Shown here in pieces: positions 52,403-64,000 of a DNA stretch of 64,000 bases; the first letter of the stretch is position 1, and each line of letters starts with the position of its first letter. The position numbers were made by a program, and so were the translations under genes. Source of the DNA: Undaria pinnatifida (taxonomy: Eukaryota > Sar > Phaeophyceae > Laminariales > Alariaceae). The notes below the pieces were generated by a model. It was given only the letters and a program-made list of their open reading frames with translations. It was not told the origin of the DNA and ran no database searches. The stretch is from contig JABAKD010000023.1 in assembly GCA_012845835.1 (NCBI GenBank), forward strand, positions 9,775,840 through 9,839,839, given 5' to 3'.

Positions 52403-52569
52403 TACCGGGTGCTTTTGTTTAGGTCGTTGACACCCTCTAATCGTCGGAGACGTTCGCTCTTCAAAACATGCGTGGTTTTCGTCCTGTACCTAGACCATGC
52501 GGCATTTTTTGCTGTTGCTGCTACGGTATACTAATCACAGATTTTTTCTTTCCCATTTCAACTAACACT

Positions 52570-52770
52570 ACCGCGTCGTCTGGGCCATCATACTCGAGCG
52601 AGTGACTCTGTACACCTCACTGAAAAAAACACGTTTCAGCAACATTTATTTTTGGTTGCAGCGCGTCGCTAGCCAACCTTCCATTTATTTTCGTTCAACG
52701 ATATCGGGAAAATGTTAAGACAGCTCACGAACAGACCGCTGTGACCGAAAAAGAACATCGCGCGAGTTTT
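52570..52770 (+). mobile_element. MITE-C, partial copy
   Basis: TACTCGAGCGAGTGACTCTG, CACCTCACTG and GGTTGCAGCGCGTCGCTAGCC match the interior of the 12933 copy. Ends are not clear. Confidence 0.45.
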
Positions 52771-52806
52771 TGGACACCTTGTAGACACTAAAAAAGGATT
52801 GCCCAC

Positions 52807-53231
52807 AGACGCGTGCAGCTACTACAGCGAGGTGCACTGCTTTTTTTTTTGAGGTTCCTCATTATTTATTCCCGGAGCTCAAGACCTCTCCCAAAAACTT
52901 ATTGAAATAAAATTGCAAAAAAATGCTACCGCGGATGAATATTCCCATATCCTAGGTACACAACAAGAACCATTCAATGCAAAAATACTGTTTTTTTTCC
53001 CGACGATTAGTGGTTAAAAAAGAGCCCGATCATTCAGAAGAAATTTCAGACGAAAAGAAGAGCTAGAAAGCTCAACAAAATGGTACCAGATGAAACCTCC
53101 CATGGCCTAGCTAAACAACATGAATTTTCATGAACAAAAAATGGTCTATTTCCGACGATTTTGGGTTAAGGAGGCCCGTCCATGTCCAGAAAAACAAAGC
53201 CAGTAAATGCTACCTCTATCGTGGCACGCGT
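52807..53231 (+). mobile_element. MITE-A copy with partial internal duplication
   Basis: Left end GACGCGTGCAGCTACTACAG, right end TACCTCTATCGTGGCACGCG. The block GATGAA..CCCAT..CCTAG..ACAACA..GAA..CGACGATT..GGTTAA..GAG occurs twice, at about 52930-53045 and 53088-53185, giving 425 bp instead of ~270. Confidence 0.65.
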
Positions 53232-53367
53232 CGGTACCCCGCCACCGTGCGTGGCATTGGGAGAAATGTAATAATAAAGATCTCTCGGTGAGAAATCTCG
53301 CCCAGAAAAATGTCCCCATGTCGCTGTCGTAACATGGGTCGCTGTGTTGATCAAACGGTTAGAAGAA

Positions 53368-53369
53368 GC

Positions 53370-53415
<46 letters not shown>

Positions 53416-53477
53416 ATTGTTGTTGTTGTTGTTGTTGTCGTTGTTGTCGGTGTTGTTGTTGCTGTTGATGTTGTTGA

Positions 53478-53549
<72 letters not shown>

Positions 53550-53588
53550 CGTTGTTGTCGGTGTTGTTGTTGCTGTTGATGTTGTTGA

Positions 53589-53634
<46 letters not shown>

Positions 53635-53741
53635 GCTGTTGTTGCTGCTGTTGTTGTTGTTGTTGTCGTCGTTGTTGTTGTTGTTGTTGCTGTTGTTGTT
53701 GTCGTTGTTCTCGGTGTTGTTGTTGCTGTTGATGTTGTTGA

Positions 53742-53774
<33 letters not shown>

Positions 53775-53790
53775 CGTTGTTGTTATTCTA
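53368..53790 (+). repeat. (TTG)n microsatellite with higher-order units
   Basis: About 420 bp. The interrupted block GTCGGTGTTGTTGTTGCTG..GATGTTGTTGATG occurs three times (near 53447, 53558 and 53711), so a ~110-150-bp unit was itself duplicated. Confidence 0.9.
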
Positions 53791-54024
53791 ATGGACTACG
53801 ACCCATCTTCTGCCTTCGACGTGTGCGTGGCTTCTTTCACTCGTATCCCGCTCACTCACATATGGAAAATGAAATCCACAAACAAAATAACAACGTCAGA
53901 CCCGTTAAAGATGTCACCAAAGATAGCTGGACGCCATCATGTCTTGAACCATCCGCCACACATATGATAGAGCTGCGTATTGGAAGCTACAGTAACACAT
54001 TTATAAAAAATATACTCGGAGTAT

Positions 54025-54535
54025 ATTATAACAATTTATACACTCCAGTTAGTTGTGAGATCGATGACCTCGTCGAAACTGATATTTGCAAGATGTGTGT
54101 GAGGCTCACATCGCGCATATTACTACGTGTGTCCTTATCAAGGATATAGGTCGGCGACTCCTCTTGGAATCACAGTGTGTGGCTTGTACCTGTGCTGGTT
54201 ATTCGTCTGTGCGCGGAAACTATGAAACCCGTTTTTGAGGGGGCCAAATCTGACAGCTGTGGAAGGAAATGCATCAGTTTATCAAGTGTATCCTGTAAGT
54301 CGTATAGCCGGTGAGGGAAGGGCGGAGGTTTTGAGGGTGCGGGGGCTGGAGTTCGAGGAAGATGGAGCGGGGGTGGGGGGGAGAAATCAATCTATGCGCG
54401 GAAGCTATAACACCTTTAAGAGGACAAATCTGACTGTTGTTGTGGAAGGAATGCATCAGTTATCATGTAGGTCTTGAAGGTCGTACACCCGGTGAGGAGA
54501 GGGCGGAGTAGTCCAACGGGGGGGGAGTTTCAACA
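54025..54535 (+). repeat. Element C, long form, plus orientation
   Basis: CACTCCAGTTAGTTGTGAG, GATATAGGTCGGCGACTCC, then GGAAACTATGAAACCCGTTT..GACAGCTGTGGAAGGAAATG and, 190 bp later, a second similar block GGAAGCTATAACACC..GGAAGGAATGCATCAG, matching the internal repeat of the 38-kb copy. Confidence 0.65.
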
Positions 54536-55997
54536 GCTTTTTTGGTCGCATATATGTATACCAGGTAAGAGTTTGTTATATGCGTGGTGCTACGTCCGCG
54601 CGATGATGCGGGTGGTGGGCAAAGAGATAATGTTGGATCTAGCTCAAAGTTTGCCACCTAGCGCAAAAATGCCAACGCCAGCCATTACGGTGTATGTAGG
54701 AAAACAAAATATATGGAAGGCTGCATGTAATGTACAAAAATATACAATATTCAAACGCAGGACCCCTCTCATTAAAGAAAAAAACTCACGCACATAGTAC
54801 ACTACAAGCACACCAACAACGCAGCTTGAAAATATGAGTATCGACCCTAATTTCGTCGAACTCACTGCTGACGTCGTTAGAAAAACGTTCTATAATATCT
54901 TGTTGTGGATCCTTAAATCGACCTTCGAAATGTTGTATAGTAATCACAAGCTTACTCTTCATACCGTATTCACCCCCCCCTCCGCATGCCGAATACAGGT
55001 CCTTCGTATACTTTCTCCGTGTTGCGGTTTTTTCTGGCCTTCTCAACTGGCGGTGGTGTAAACGCAAACCACACGCAAGTTGTGGTGATAAACAACGGGC
55101 CGCGAAAGGAGCACGGAGACTCTGTGGCCGGGCATGAGAGATCTTTAGGCGAAGATGAAGATTGCTCGGGGTAGCGCTATGGTTATACCCTTGAACGCCG
55201 ATATCGATTCAATGATTTGTGACACGCGAAGGGATGGAAAATATGAAACCTCGCGCTCGATCAATGAACATGTTGCAATCAAGGCACGATGCATTTTAAA
55301 GTCAAGTACAAGTTATGATAAAACAAAACAAAACCAGAATATGAGTTACAACGGTGTCCTGACTATATTGATTCGCCGCCATAATTTGAAAGGCACTGAA
55401 TAAGTGGCATGCGCTCGTAACCCGGTAAGCGACAACGAAGAGTCACGCAGATTCTGGGATCTGGTATCAATGGACTATTTTACTCGAATGGTCGAACTCA
55501 CAGATTATGACGTAGATGAAATAGTGGTGACAAGTGCCGTACCCCGTACCCCCATCATTATTAGCGTTTCATCTCATTCACCACCCGAGCGGACGAGAGG
55601 CCATGAACAGCGAGCCGTTTGCAGTGGTCCGGTCACCAAATTGAATTGTTCAAGCGAACCGTTGAGTTGAATGCTCGGCCACGGGGTCAGTTGAGTAACA
55701 CCAAACGGAGCGCTGTACTGGTTCGAGTGGTGGTAAACTATGTATGGATAACCCTGAAAGCCGATCGATGCTGCCGATCCGGTGTACTCTACAAGAACCA
55801 CGAGGACCGAAACATTCTTAGAGCGAACAACACTTTTCGAGACGCGACAATCAATCATAGTGCGGCCCTATGAGGCACCATCTATGTGCGTGCCAGATGT
55901 AAGATATCTAAATTAGGTCAAAGACCTATTAACAGCCGATGAGGTTTCCCAGGTGAGTGTTCACATATCGTCGAGTAGGGAAAACGGTACTGTCGGG

Positions 55998-56568
<571 letters not shown>

Positions 56569-57574
56569 TCTATTTATCATAAATCCGCGAATGACTATCC
56601 GCGAAAACTCTAAAGCGCCAACTTTTCCAACCAAAAATATATATCCGTACAGAAAAATCGAATCCGGTCAAAGGGTGATATTTGGTGGACATTATGCTAA
56701 AGACGCTAGAAGAGAAGAACATTGATATAAGTTCCCCATTGCCTAATTCGCCACCCATCAGGAGATAGCACCCAAACTCGATTCCATATACATTCAAACT
56801 TTTAAAACTCGATTCCGTATACCTCGTACATTCAATCTTTTTCGACAAGAATGAAGAAAATTTCAAAATATCGCTCTGCCACGCTTTTTTTTTGTGGTTC
56901 TGGCCTGAAATTTTCACACGTGATTTAGAGCAAGCTTTAACAAACACTACTTGGAAATCGAAAAAAAAAATATTAATAATATGCCGACTTTCGGGCGGCC
57001 AAACGAAATGCATCATCATAATACGGATTTATGTATTGTTTTCGCAAAATTGACTGGCATCGTCATGTGATGTTCTCGCACACGTCGGATAGACTATAGC
57101 AGCAAGACCGAGCTTTTGGTTCACACAAGCCAATGACTGCAATGACTGCGTCACCTTGGCATGCTACCGTTCGTTGACGGTATGGGTTCTGCTACGCACG
57201 ACATATCGCCCTGTGGCCACCACACTCCGAAATATTTGCCATGTCGGCTATTTTCCACAGCAGCAGGCAGTTACTTGGCGGAAATTGTGGGGCGTGGTAG
57301 TTACTCTCTTAATAATGGTTTTACTGCTGTCTGCAAATATATTCCAAGCGGTACTCGTGGCACTAGCGCGCTATGTTGCCAATAGTCTAATGATTTAACC
57401 TAACGTGTTAATAGCATGAAGTTATATAGTTCGTTTTCGTTCTGCACTAACAAAATTAAGAGTGATGTGCATTATATCGTTGCACGCAGTGAAAAGCTCC
57501 AAAATATCGTAGGACTACATAACTAACCACTGCTACTGCTTCAGGGTCATCCCACGGTAGGGGTTGCTGTTGTA
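56569..57574. other. No gene recognised
   Basis: A TCAAA..TCGATTCC-rich unique stretch, then short ORFs. Confidence 0.45.
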
Positions 57575-57995
57575 TGATTGCGCGAGAGAGTCCCTGGCCA
57601 TCTGAGCTCCTCATGTGAGGAACTGCCGGTCAATGAAGCAATTTCCCAAGTACATTTGTTTTTTGGACTAAGGCATAGAAGCTTGGTGGGGTTGTGCGAA
57701 CGAATGCCTTCGAAGTCATTTTTCGGGTGAGATGTTGAGCTCCTCATGTGAGGACCCCAGGGACTTTCCGATGCTGCACCCGTGCCGTGGGATGGCTCTT
57801 CTGCAGTTTTAGAGGTCTTGCCACAGGTACAAGATAGTTGAAGATGTCATTCATCCCGCGCTAGAGGAGTGGGCAAGGATTTTCGGAGCTCCTAATACGA
57901 GGAGCACCATAACTTTCACAGGACCCGAGGCATTTTAATTCAAGGAAGTTCGTTCGCGCGACCCGGCCAACATTTAATTACGCCAGTCTTTACTA
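57575..57995. repeat. Element D, two arms in opposite orientation
   Basis: Forward block GAATGCCTTCGAAGTC..GAGATGTTGAGCTCCTCATG (57700-57765) and reverse block GGAGCTCCTAATACGAGGAGC..TTCGTTCGCGCGACCCGGCC (57885-57970). Confidence 0.5.
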
Positions 57996-58799
57996 AAATG
58001 AATATATTGCGTGTACGACGTGTGTAGTATATTTTTTAGGCGAGCTGAGATATAGGATACGTGGTACGATAGAGGTGTTGTTGCTGCTGTCTTTCTAACA
58101 TAAACTTGCATATTCAAGTCCGAGGTCACAGGACAGGCTCCAGTCACTCTGGAGCTGAGCAATACCACAAACAACCCAAGGTGGTACACGCATATATTAC
58201 AGCTGACGCATTTCATGCCTCCACCAGAAACATATAAAAGTGAAATCGGGAGTCAGTCTACGATGTGCCAGGTCAATACTGGTGCATACGTCTCACTACT
58301 CGCGCCTGGAAAAAACCGACAAAACCGATTGCCACCCAAGAAAGACTACCACGTATATATTGCACGTAGTATCCATCACTACGCATACGCACGACAGACG
58401 CAAGTCAATTGAAAAAAAGAAACAAAGAAAAGAAAAGAAGATAATAAAAAAGGAAAGGAAATAAAGAAAGCGAGAAGAAAAACGAAAAAAGAAAGGAGAG
58501 GAAAGAAAATACAACAAAAGCAAGAAAAGACAAGATAAGAAGAGGAAGCAAGGAAAGGAAAAGAAAAATAGAATGTCACAGTAGCAGACCCTAGGAACTC
58601 ACTAAAGACGGCATTTGGCTCATAGAGGGTATCAAGAGCATCATCAATGGCACTGGGGAGAGAACGCCACATGGCGAAGAGGTCAGGGCGGTCTTACGCT
58701 GTCTTGTGGCGGTCATAGGAATGTTGTGACGGTCATTGGAAGGCCCACAACTTTCAAGGCGATGATTGCCAAACCCAGACTTGAGTCCCTTGAGCATGA

Positions 58800-58864
58800 C
58801 GCCCCCCCATCCTCCCCCCCCCTTTCCCCCTTCCTCCCTCCTTCCCCCCCTTCACCCCCTCCCC

Positions 58865-58895
<31 letters not shown>

Positions 58896-58972
58896 AAAAC
58901 ATGCCCCCCTCCCCCCCCCCTCCCCCCTACCCCCCTACCCCCCCCCCCCCTCCCTCTTTCCCCTACCCCCGG
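58800..58972 (+). repeat. C-rich low-complexity tract
   Basis: Runs of C broken by T, A and occasional G, adjoining the LINE fragment 3' side. A purine-rich A/G tract lies at 58408-58570. Confidence 0.8.
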
Positions 58973-58979
58973 CCGCTTA

Positions 58980-59653
58980 GAGATGCCGACGGTAGATGGC
59001 GCTGCCGCAGCCTTTGCGCGTCGCTCTGCAGCTTTGGGTCTCTCTGTTTCATGTCTATTCCGCATGGAAACTCGGCTCCCCCCTTTACGCGTCGAAACCA
59101 TCTGCCAGCCCTTTGAGCAGCCTTTCGTCACCCTTCGAATTTCATTCCAATGACCGACATATCCTCGTAAAGATGAGCCATCCGGTCGTTCTGTTGCCCC
59201 ACTCAGTAGCCCTTACCCACAACAAGCTCACCACACATTACCCTCTGTGGCAGACGCTCCTCCCCGATACGTGCCACGCATCCCGCAAGCATTGTCCTCC
59301 GTTTGCGCACTACGGCCTCTATGCTCTCGAAAGCTTTTTTGGCAAGCGCGTCGGCGTACGATAGGGTGTGGTCGGCGCGCTTCCGTTTCCGCCATCCAAG
59401 GCATCGGAGGGGCATGGAGTGGTTAACCCGTCGTAGCCTGTCATAGTCAGGCTTCTTCGGGCTCCACGTCATGCAACTGTAAAGAAGCGTCTCGGCCACC
59501 TCAGCTTTCAGCAACCGCACCTTCAACCGTAAGCACACCACCGGGTGATGATAGATTTTCATCTTGTACCGCTGGAAGTACGCCCGGGCCCTCTGAAGAC
59601 GCCGCGTTACTGCAATGCTAAGGTATCCGTCTGCGGTGATAGCCCCCGCCCAA
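58980..59653 (-). mobile_element. LINE 3' fragment (second family)
   Basis: Minus-strand residues ITADGYLSIAVTRRLQRA, SLKVRLLKAEVAETLLYSC-like RLKVRLLKAEVAETLLYS, DHTLSYADALAKKAFESIEA and VVRKRRTMLAGCVARIGEER match the C-terminal region of the LINE at 25.8 kb ([38 protein letters not shown]). The frame shifts after 59203 and continues RHETERPKAAERRAKAAAA near 58990-59060. RT core is absent. Its 5' side abuts a MITE-A copy. Confidence 0.8.
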
Positions 59654-59911
59654 GTTGTAGCACGTTTTGTCTTAAATTGTTTCTGAATTTGACGGAGCTC
59701 CTTAACTACGAATGATCGGAAATACATGAAAAAAAAATCATTGGCCTGATTCTCGTAGTGTACCTAGGCAAGATGGATTTTTCATCCGCGATGAAGCAGT
59801 TTTTCTTTTTTTTGCAAGTCAGGTTTTGGGTTAAGAAGGACATGTCTTAAGCTTCTAAGGTGAGAAACCCTGGAAAAAAATTGGCGCATCCCTATCGTAG
59901 CACGCGTCGTA
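59654..59911 (-). mobile_element. MITE-A copy abutting the LINE fragment
   Basis: The right end CTATCGTAGCACGCGTC and internal CATCCG..GATTTTTCATCC and GAGCTCCTTAA-type blocks match other MITE-A copies in reverse. The left end is GTAGCACG only, so one terminus is worn or was lost at the LINE junction. Confidence 0.6.
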
Positions 59912-60944
59912 GTTCCACACATGAAGACCTCAACCGGCCACACAAAACGTTTGGCCGAAGAGGTGCAACCATTATGGTGCGAGGCCTCATACACTTCATA
60001 CGCATGGGGATACATGGTAATATATATTTCCGAAACAACTTTGCTGCGACCACCCCCGTTGCTCGCACGAAGGGCTTCCACATCGATTGCTCGATTCGTA
60101 CCACCGGGTGCCAATGAAAACGCACGCACGTGCGCAGTGCCGAAGACGTCTGCCAATGAAAGGAGAGACTGGACGAGAAAAACACGCGCGTCTATCCGCC
60201 ATTCCGTGTGTGTCGAGGTCGTCACCCACCCCGAAGACGGAAGGAAACACTACTACCCATGCGAGAACGTCGACCCTGATGCGCAGCGGCGCGTCACCAA
60301 ACAGAGGAAGACCGGAGAAAGATTGGACAGCATAGATCATTGGTTCACGGAAGGAAGAAGGAGGGAGGGAGACGGGCTAACAGCAGGGGGAGGGGGGACG
60401 CAATTGCGCTTCACTAGCAGTCGGCGGAGTGATCTTGGGGCCATGAGGTCTTTCATCGACTTTTTCGTTTTCGATTTCCTCAAAAGCAGTGCTGGGTTGT
60501 AGGGGTATACGAAGAGCTCCTCGAGTGACGAGCGTCTGAGAATTATGTTCGCGCACTAGTCTCTTTCGTAGCTTGTGTCCTATGCTTCGCCCAACACCCA
60601 GACATATTAGTCTAGCCTAGGGGAAAAAATTATTGGAACACCAGGACGAACTGTCTCCCATCGTGTCGATGTGCAACGAACGAGGATGTAGAACAAGCAT
60701 GGCAGTCGTTCCGAGCCACATACTACATGCTACGGTAGCAGGTGACATTTCACCATATTTTCTCTGCAAGGTTCATGCCTTGAGGACCCGGGTAACTTAC
60801 ACTATCGGGATTTTCAAGAACCATATGGAACTAACCCTGCCCCTAACGCCAACCCTAACCCATACGAAACACCGTTCGAAACGCCCGCTGATGACGTCGT
60901 AATGACGTCATTGAGGTGAAATGGTTGAAAAGAACAGCAATATC
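59912..60944. other. No gene recognised; telomere-like patch
   Basis: A 193-codon plus ORF (59921-60502) shows no motif. CTAACCCTGCCCCTAACGCC followed by AACCCTAACCC lies at 60833-60860. Confidence 0.4.
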
Positions 60945-61190
60945 TAACATTGCCTTGGGGAGCTGGCTCTATGCGTCACCCCAAAAGTTACTCATTTTGA
61001 GCAAACTTTAAGTGAAACTCGCAACTCGATGACAAAAAAAACTGTCTGCGTGGCTTACGTATTCAAAACATTATCTTCATTTTTTTTGCGAAAATGTAGC
61101 TAAATTTCGACGACTTTGGGTTGTTAGCAACTGTCACCCAGAACATACGTTTTGCCAAAACATGCCACTTCTATCGTACAGCGCGTGTCT
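60945..61190 (+). mobile_element. MITE-A, diverged copy lacking a clear left end
   Basis: Right end CCACTTCTATCGTACAGCGC preceded by TTTCGACGACTTTGGGTTGTTAG and CACCCAGAACATACGTTTTGCC, the usual MITE-A 3' order. The left end is not recognisable. Confidence 0.5.
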
Positions 61191-62387
61191 GGCAGCAAAC
61201 TCGAGACCGGGAACTTTCAGAATGATGTTGGCCATAAAGTGACCTCTTTTTGTAGAGCTAGTCGTTTACTTGTTTCAATGGCAACGCATTTCTAGATTGC
61301 CCGGATCGCCGGCCACGATTTCGACGTACATGGTTATGAGAACGAGGACGCTGGGCAGGGTTTTAGTCATTCATATGATGCACTAACTGAAGAGATAGCG
61401 GTGTCCCTCTCTTTGAGGCCCAGGAGGACCGTAATCCCCCGCCAATATCCCGGGTTCCGACATGCTTTGAGCGCAGCAAGTTATGCCGTCTTCCGAAGTT
61501 CCGCCTCCGGCTGCCTCAGCAAACACGATAGTTGTGTCTCCCCAGCAGCTCATGGTTAAATCCCGTTTGTTTGGACGTCCACCCGTTTTCGGCCGAGGTC
61601 CACGCCTCGATTTCATGCTGCTGCATGCAGTGGTCGATAATCGTGGGTGTGCAGGAGACGCCAAATAGTATATAATTGAAAAACAAAAACTAACTGAACG
61701 TTTGCACTACTCATGCCCTTGAAAACGGCAACATCTCCCCACAAGAAGCCAAAGCCCGTCAATTTTGGGCTCGATCTCACCTTGAGGGGTGTGATGGCAT
61801 AAGGTACAGCGGGAAGCAGTCGAAGGCTACCAGAAATGACTCACGAGCTGATAAGGTGAAACTCCACGTTGCCAGAGGCAGAACACAATACAATGGAGGC
61901 TTTTGTCCAAAATCCACGCTTTGTTGTGTTTGCGTGTTGCTAGTAGTACTGTCATGTGGTGCTGACTACAAAGGCTATAACACGTTGAAGAAGCGGCTTC
62001 CACCAGGAGTTAGTTAAGGTTTTCACGGAATGGTCGAACACAATACGTTTTCAAAACCGAAAAAGTGAGAACGGGAAAAATTCGTCGCCTTTCGGGTTAA
62101 AACGCATTTAAAAAATGGCAAAAACTACTAAGACTAGTCTAGCTTTTGTGCCACACAAATCAGCATTATTTTGAGAAAGGCAAAAAAAAAATCCGAGTTA
62201 TCCTGAGTTATTTGGAACTTACATCACGTTTTTCGTTCCGAGAAAAAGGGATCTTCTTCACAAACATGTTATCTCTCGTATTACCCAGTATATTTTTTTT
62301 TTGCGAAACGCCTACTACTGTTATATATTGGTGCCTAAACGATAAAAGGTTGGGATCCCCACAGTAGGCCTAAATCGACTACCTACT
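61191..62387. other. No gene recognised
   Basis: Unique A/T-rich sequence with no supported ORF. Confidence 0.45.
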
Positions 62388-62617
62388 GTTAAGATACGGC
62401 CTCGAAAGGCCTGTAATTATCCGAATTTGAGATCATTTCGATGGGTTTCGTATGATCAGGTTGGCGTTTCATATTCAGAAGCTATCCGGGGCTCTGGTGG
62501 AATCGAATAAAGCTACGTCTCTACGAAGGAAACGAAAATTAGTACTCTCCGAGGACCTGGTCAATTATCGGCAGACCTGCACGGGGCACTCTGTATCCCC
62601 ACCTATAACTTTAAACA
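62388..62617 (+). repeat. Element E copy
   Basis: TTAAGATACGGCCTCGAAAGG, AATAAAGCTACGTCTCTACG, GTACTCTCCGAGGACCTGG and GGGCACTCTGTATCCCCACC. Inverse of the copy at 22892. Confidence 0.65.
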
Positions 62618-64000
62618 AACCTCTTCTAATTTGAACCCCGTAATCGCATTCAGGCGTATCCATGTTGTCGCCGTCCCAGTGCACGCACGCTCGCCGTCTC
62701 CACTCGGTCTCCATAACAATACATTCCAGGATCAAAGGCCATGATTCCGACATGCAATACTAGCCTGGAGTAAAAACACCACCACGTACAGGGAAGAGCC
62801 TGACTGAACAGGTATTTCTACCATAGTGCATGCGCCGTGATGGACGTGCTCCCTAAAGACCGAGAGTGAGCGTCCCTATGTACCCATATCGTAGAGCACG
62901 TTGTACATCGGCATCGATCGTTGGTAAAGGAAATCACTACGACCGCATTTCCACCAGCTCCAAATCTGGGCATGCTCCGAAAAACAGCCAACATATAAGT
63001 TACGCTGCAGGTTTTATGGAGTTCCTCGCTTATGAAGAGCTTTATTCCGCACCCAAATCTATCTCAAAACGGGAGCCGGTAAAAGGAACTCGCGAGTAAT
63101 GTTCAAGAAATCAAATCCAAGGACGATCAGTACTCATCCTCTCGTATCTGCGCGGTCTAAACTCATACAAAACCGTTTACCCAACGGCGATCTTACTTCA
63201 CAATGTCGAGGCTGAGGCTGACCCGCCCACGCAGCGTTGCCACGCACGACACGACGGCAAAGCCGCTCGCAGTGGCCTACAGTCTTTTGTACAGTAGTCT
63301 CCAACGCTAGATTCGAGCAGCTATCTCGGCACAATCAGCAAGAAGCCTAACAACAATGTCAACACAGACGAGTCGAGCTCAAGCTCGAAGCATGGCTTTC
63401 CAGAGGAGGTGGGTGCAGAGCGCAGGCTATTGTCGTATCTATCGTTGTCATTCCTGACTGTTGACCATGCATAGAAATGGGCTGTTGATCTATAGAGGCA
63501 GTTGCTTCTTTCCAGGTGTTGGATCTGTCCTTGTTTGCTTGGACGGATCTGCACGGGCCGTACATGGTGTGCGACCATCGCTATTTTTTCCTCATTCGGG
63601 ATAAATATTTGAAATTTGAATTTTGGACCAATATCAGACATGATACACACCCACAGGTACCGCAGGTATACCGCAATACAACAGCAGCACCACACAAGCA
63701 CATATTTACACTACCGTACTTCGTATCTATAGGTACACCAGGTACCAAGTACGAGTACTCGTACTGCTGTAGCTACTAGTAGTACGAGTATTCCGAGTAA
63801 AACCCTGGCCTGTTTATCTTGTGCTGGCTCGTAGTCGTACACCTGGTACGCCGTATTGTCTTACCCGCGGCGTATCTGCGTGCTGCTGTTGTAGCGTTGC
63901 TGGCGGCTGGCCTCCGCTCCGTGCAGTACCACCGATACCTCTTGTCTTCGAAAGGGCGGTACCTGTATCTCTGACGTTGTCGTAAGGGAAGAGACTGCAG
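62618..64000. other. No gene recognised; possible partial exon
   Basis: 63516-63656 plus reads LFAWTDLHGPYMVCDHRYFF and ends before CAG/GTACCG, after TCTTTCCAG. It could be an exon but nothing joins it within the window. Confidence 0.3.

Noticed and set aside
53344-53967. 207-codon poly-Val ORF
   Set aside because: Read-through of the (TTG)n tract.
59921-60502. 193-codon plus ORF as a host gene
   Set aside because: No recognisable motif, overlapped by ORFs on the other strand, adjoining repeats; no splice support.

Overview
The window is nuclear DNA of a eukaryote with long introns and many repeats. Composition, GT..AG introns of 0.7 to 10 kb, abundant triplet microsatellites, a Ty1/copia element, LINEs, a tRNA-related SINE and several families of short inverted-repeat elements fit a stramenopile or algal genome. 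A brown alga of the Ectocarpus type is my best guess, but this is inference: no rRNA, organelle gene or marker gene in the window fixes the organism.

Two host genes can be supported. On the minus strand, a seven-exon gene runs from 33720 down to 16083. It encodes a predicted secreted right-handed parallel beta-helix protein with a Ser-rich, then Asp/Tyr-rich C-terminal half. All six splice junctions agree in phase and give 645 residues. Its introns hold a LINE, MITE-like elements, a SINE and two decayed copies of its own exons. On the plus strand, three exons between about 38.75 and 40.86 kb encode a Cys-rich protein of unknown function, whose first exon seems broken by a 35-bp duplication.

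Mobile DNA fills most of the rest. A nearly complete Ty1/copia element (41766-48963) has 400-bp LTRs that differ at about three positions. Its gag-pol frame is continuous for 1866 codons apart from three in-frame TAG codons. A 5'-truncated LINE with a long reverse transcriptase ORF lies at about 25.66-28.02 kb (minus), and a second LINE fragment at 59.0-59.65 kb. I distinguish these short repeat families by comparing copies inside the window: MITE-A (ends like GCGTGCTACGATAG), MITE-B (ends like TTCTACGATAGCCCCCC), MITE-C (ends like GGCTACGGTAGGGGGG, with CGCGCGAGTGA motifs just inside), element C (CTCCAGCTGTGAG end), element D (GAGCTCCTCATGTGAGGA) and element E (a pair at 22.9 and 62.4 kb), plus a tRNA-related SINE with A and B boxes.

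Layout: 0-5.6 kb is a degenerate ~220-bp satellite-like array with a tandem duplication; 5.6-16 kb is gene-free with MITE-A and MITE-B copies; 16-33.7 kb is the beta-helix gene; 33.8-38.7 kb holds SINE and element C copies; 38.7-40.9 kb is the Cys-rich gene; 41.7-49 kb is the copia element; 49-64 kb is gene-poor repeat DNA with very long (TTG)n and (AAC)n tracts and a LINE fragment.
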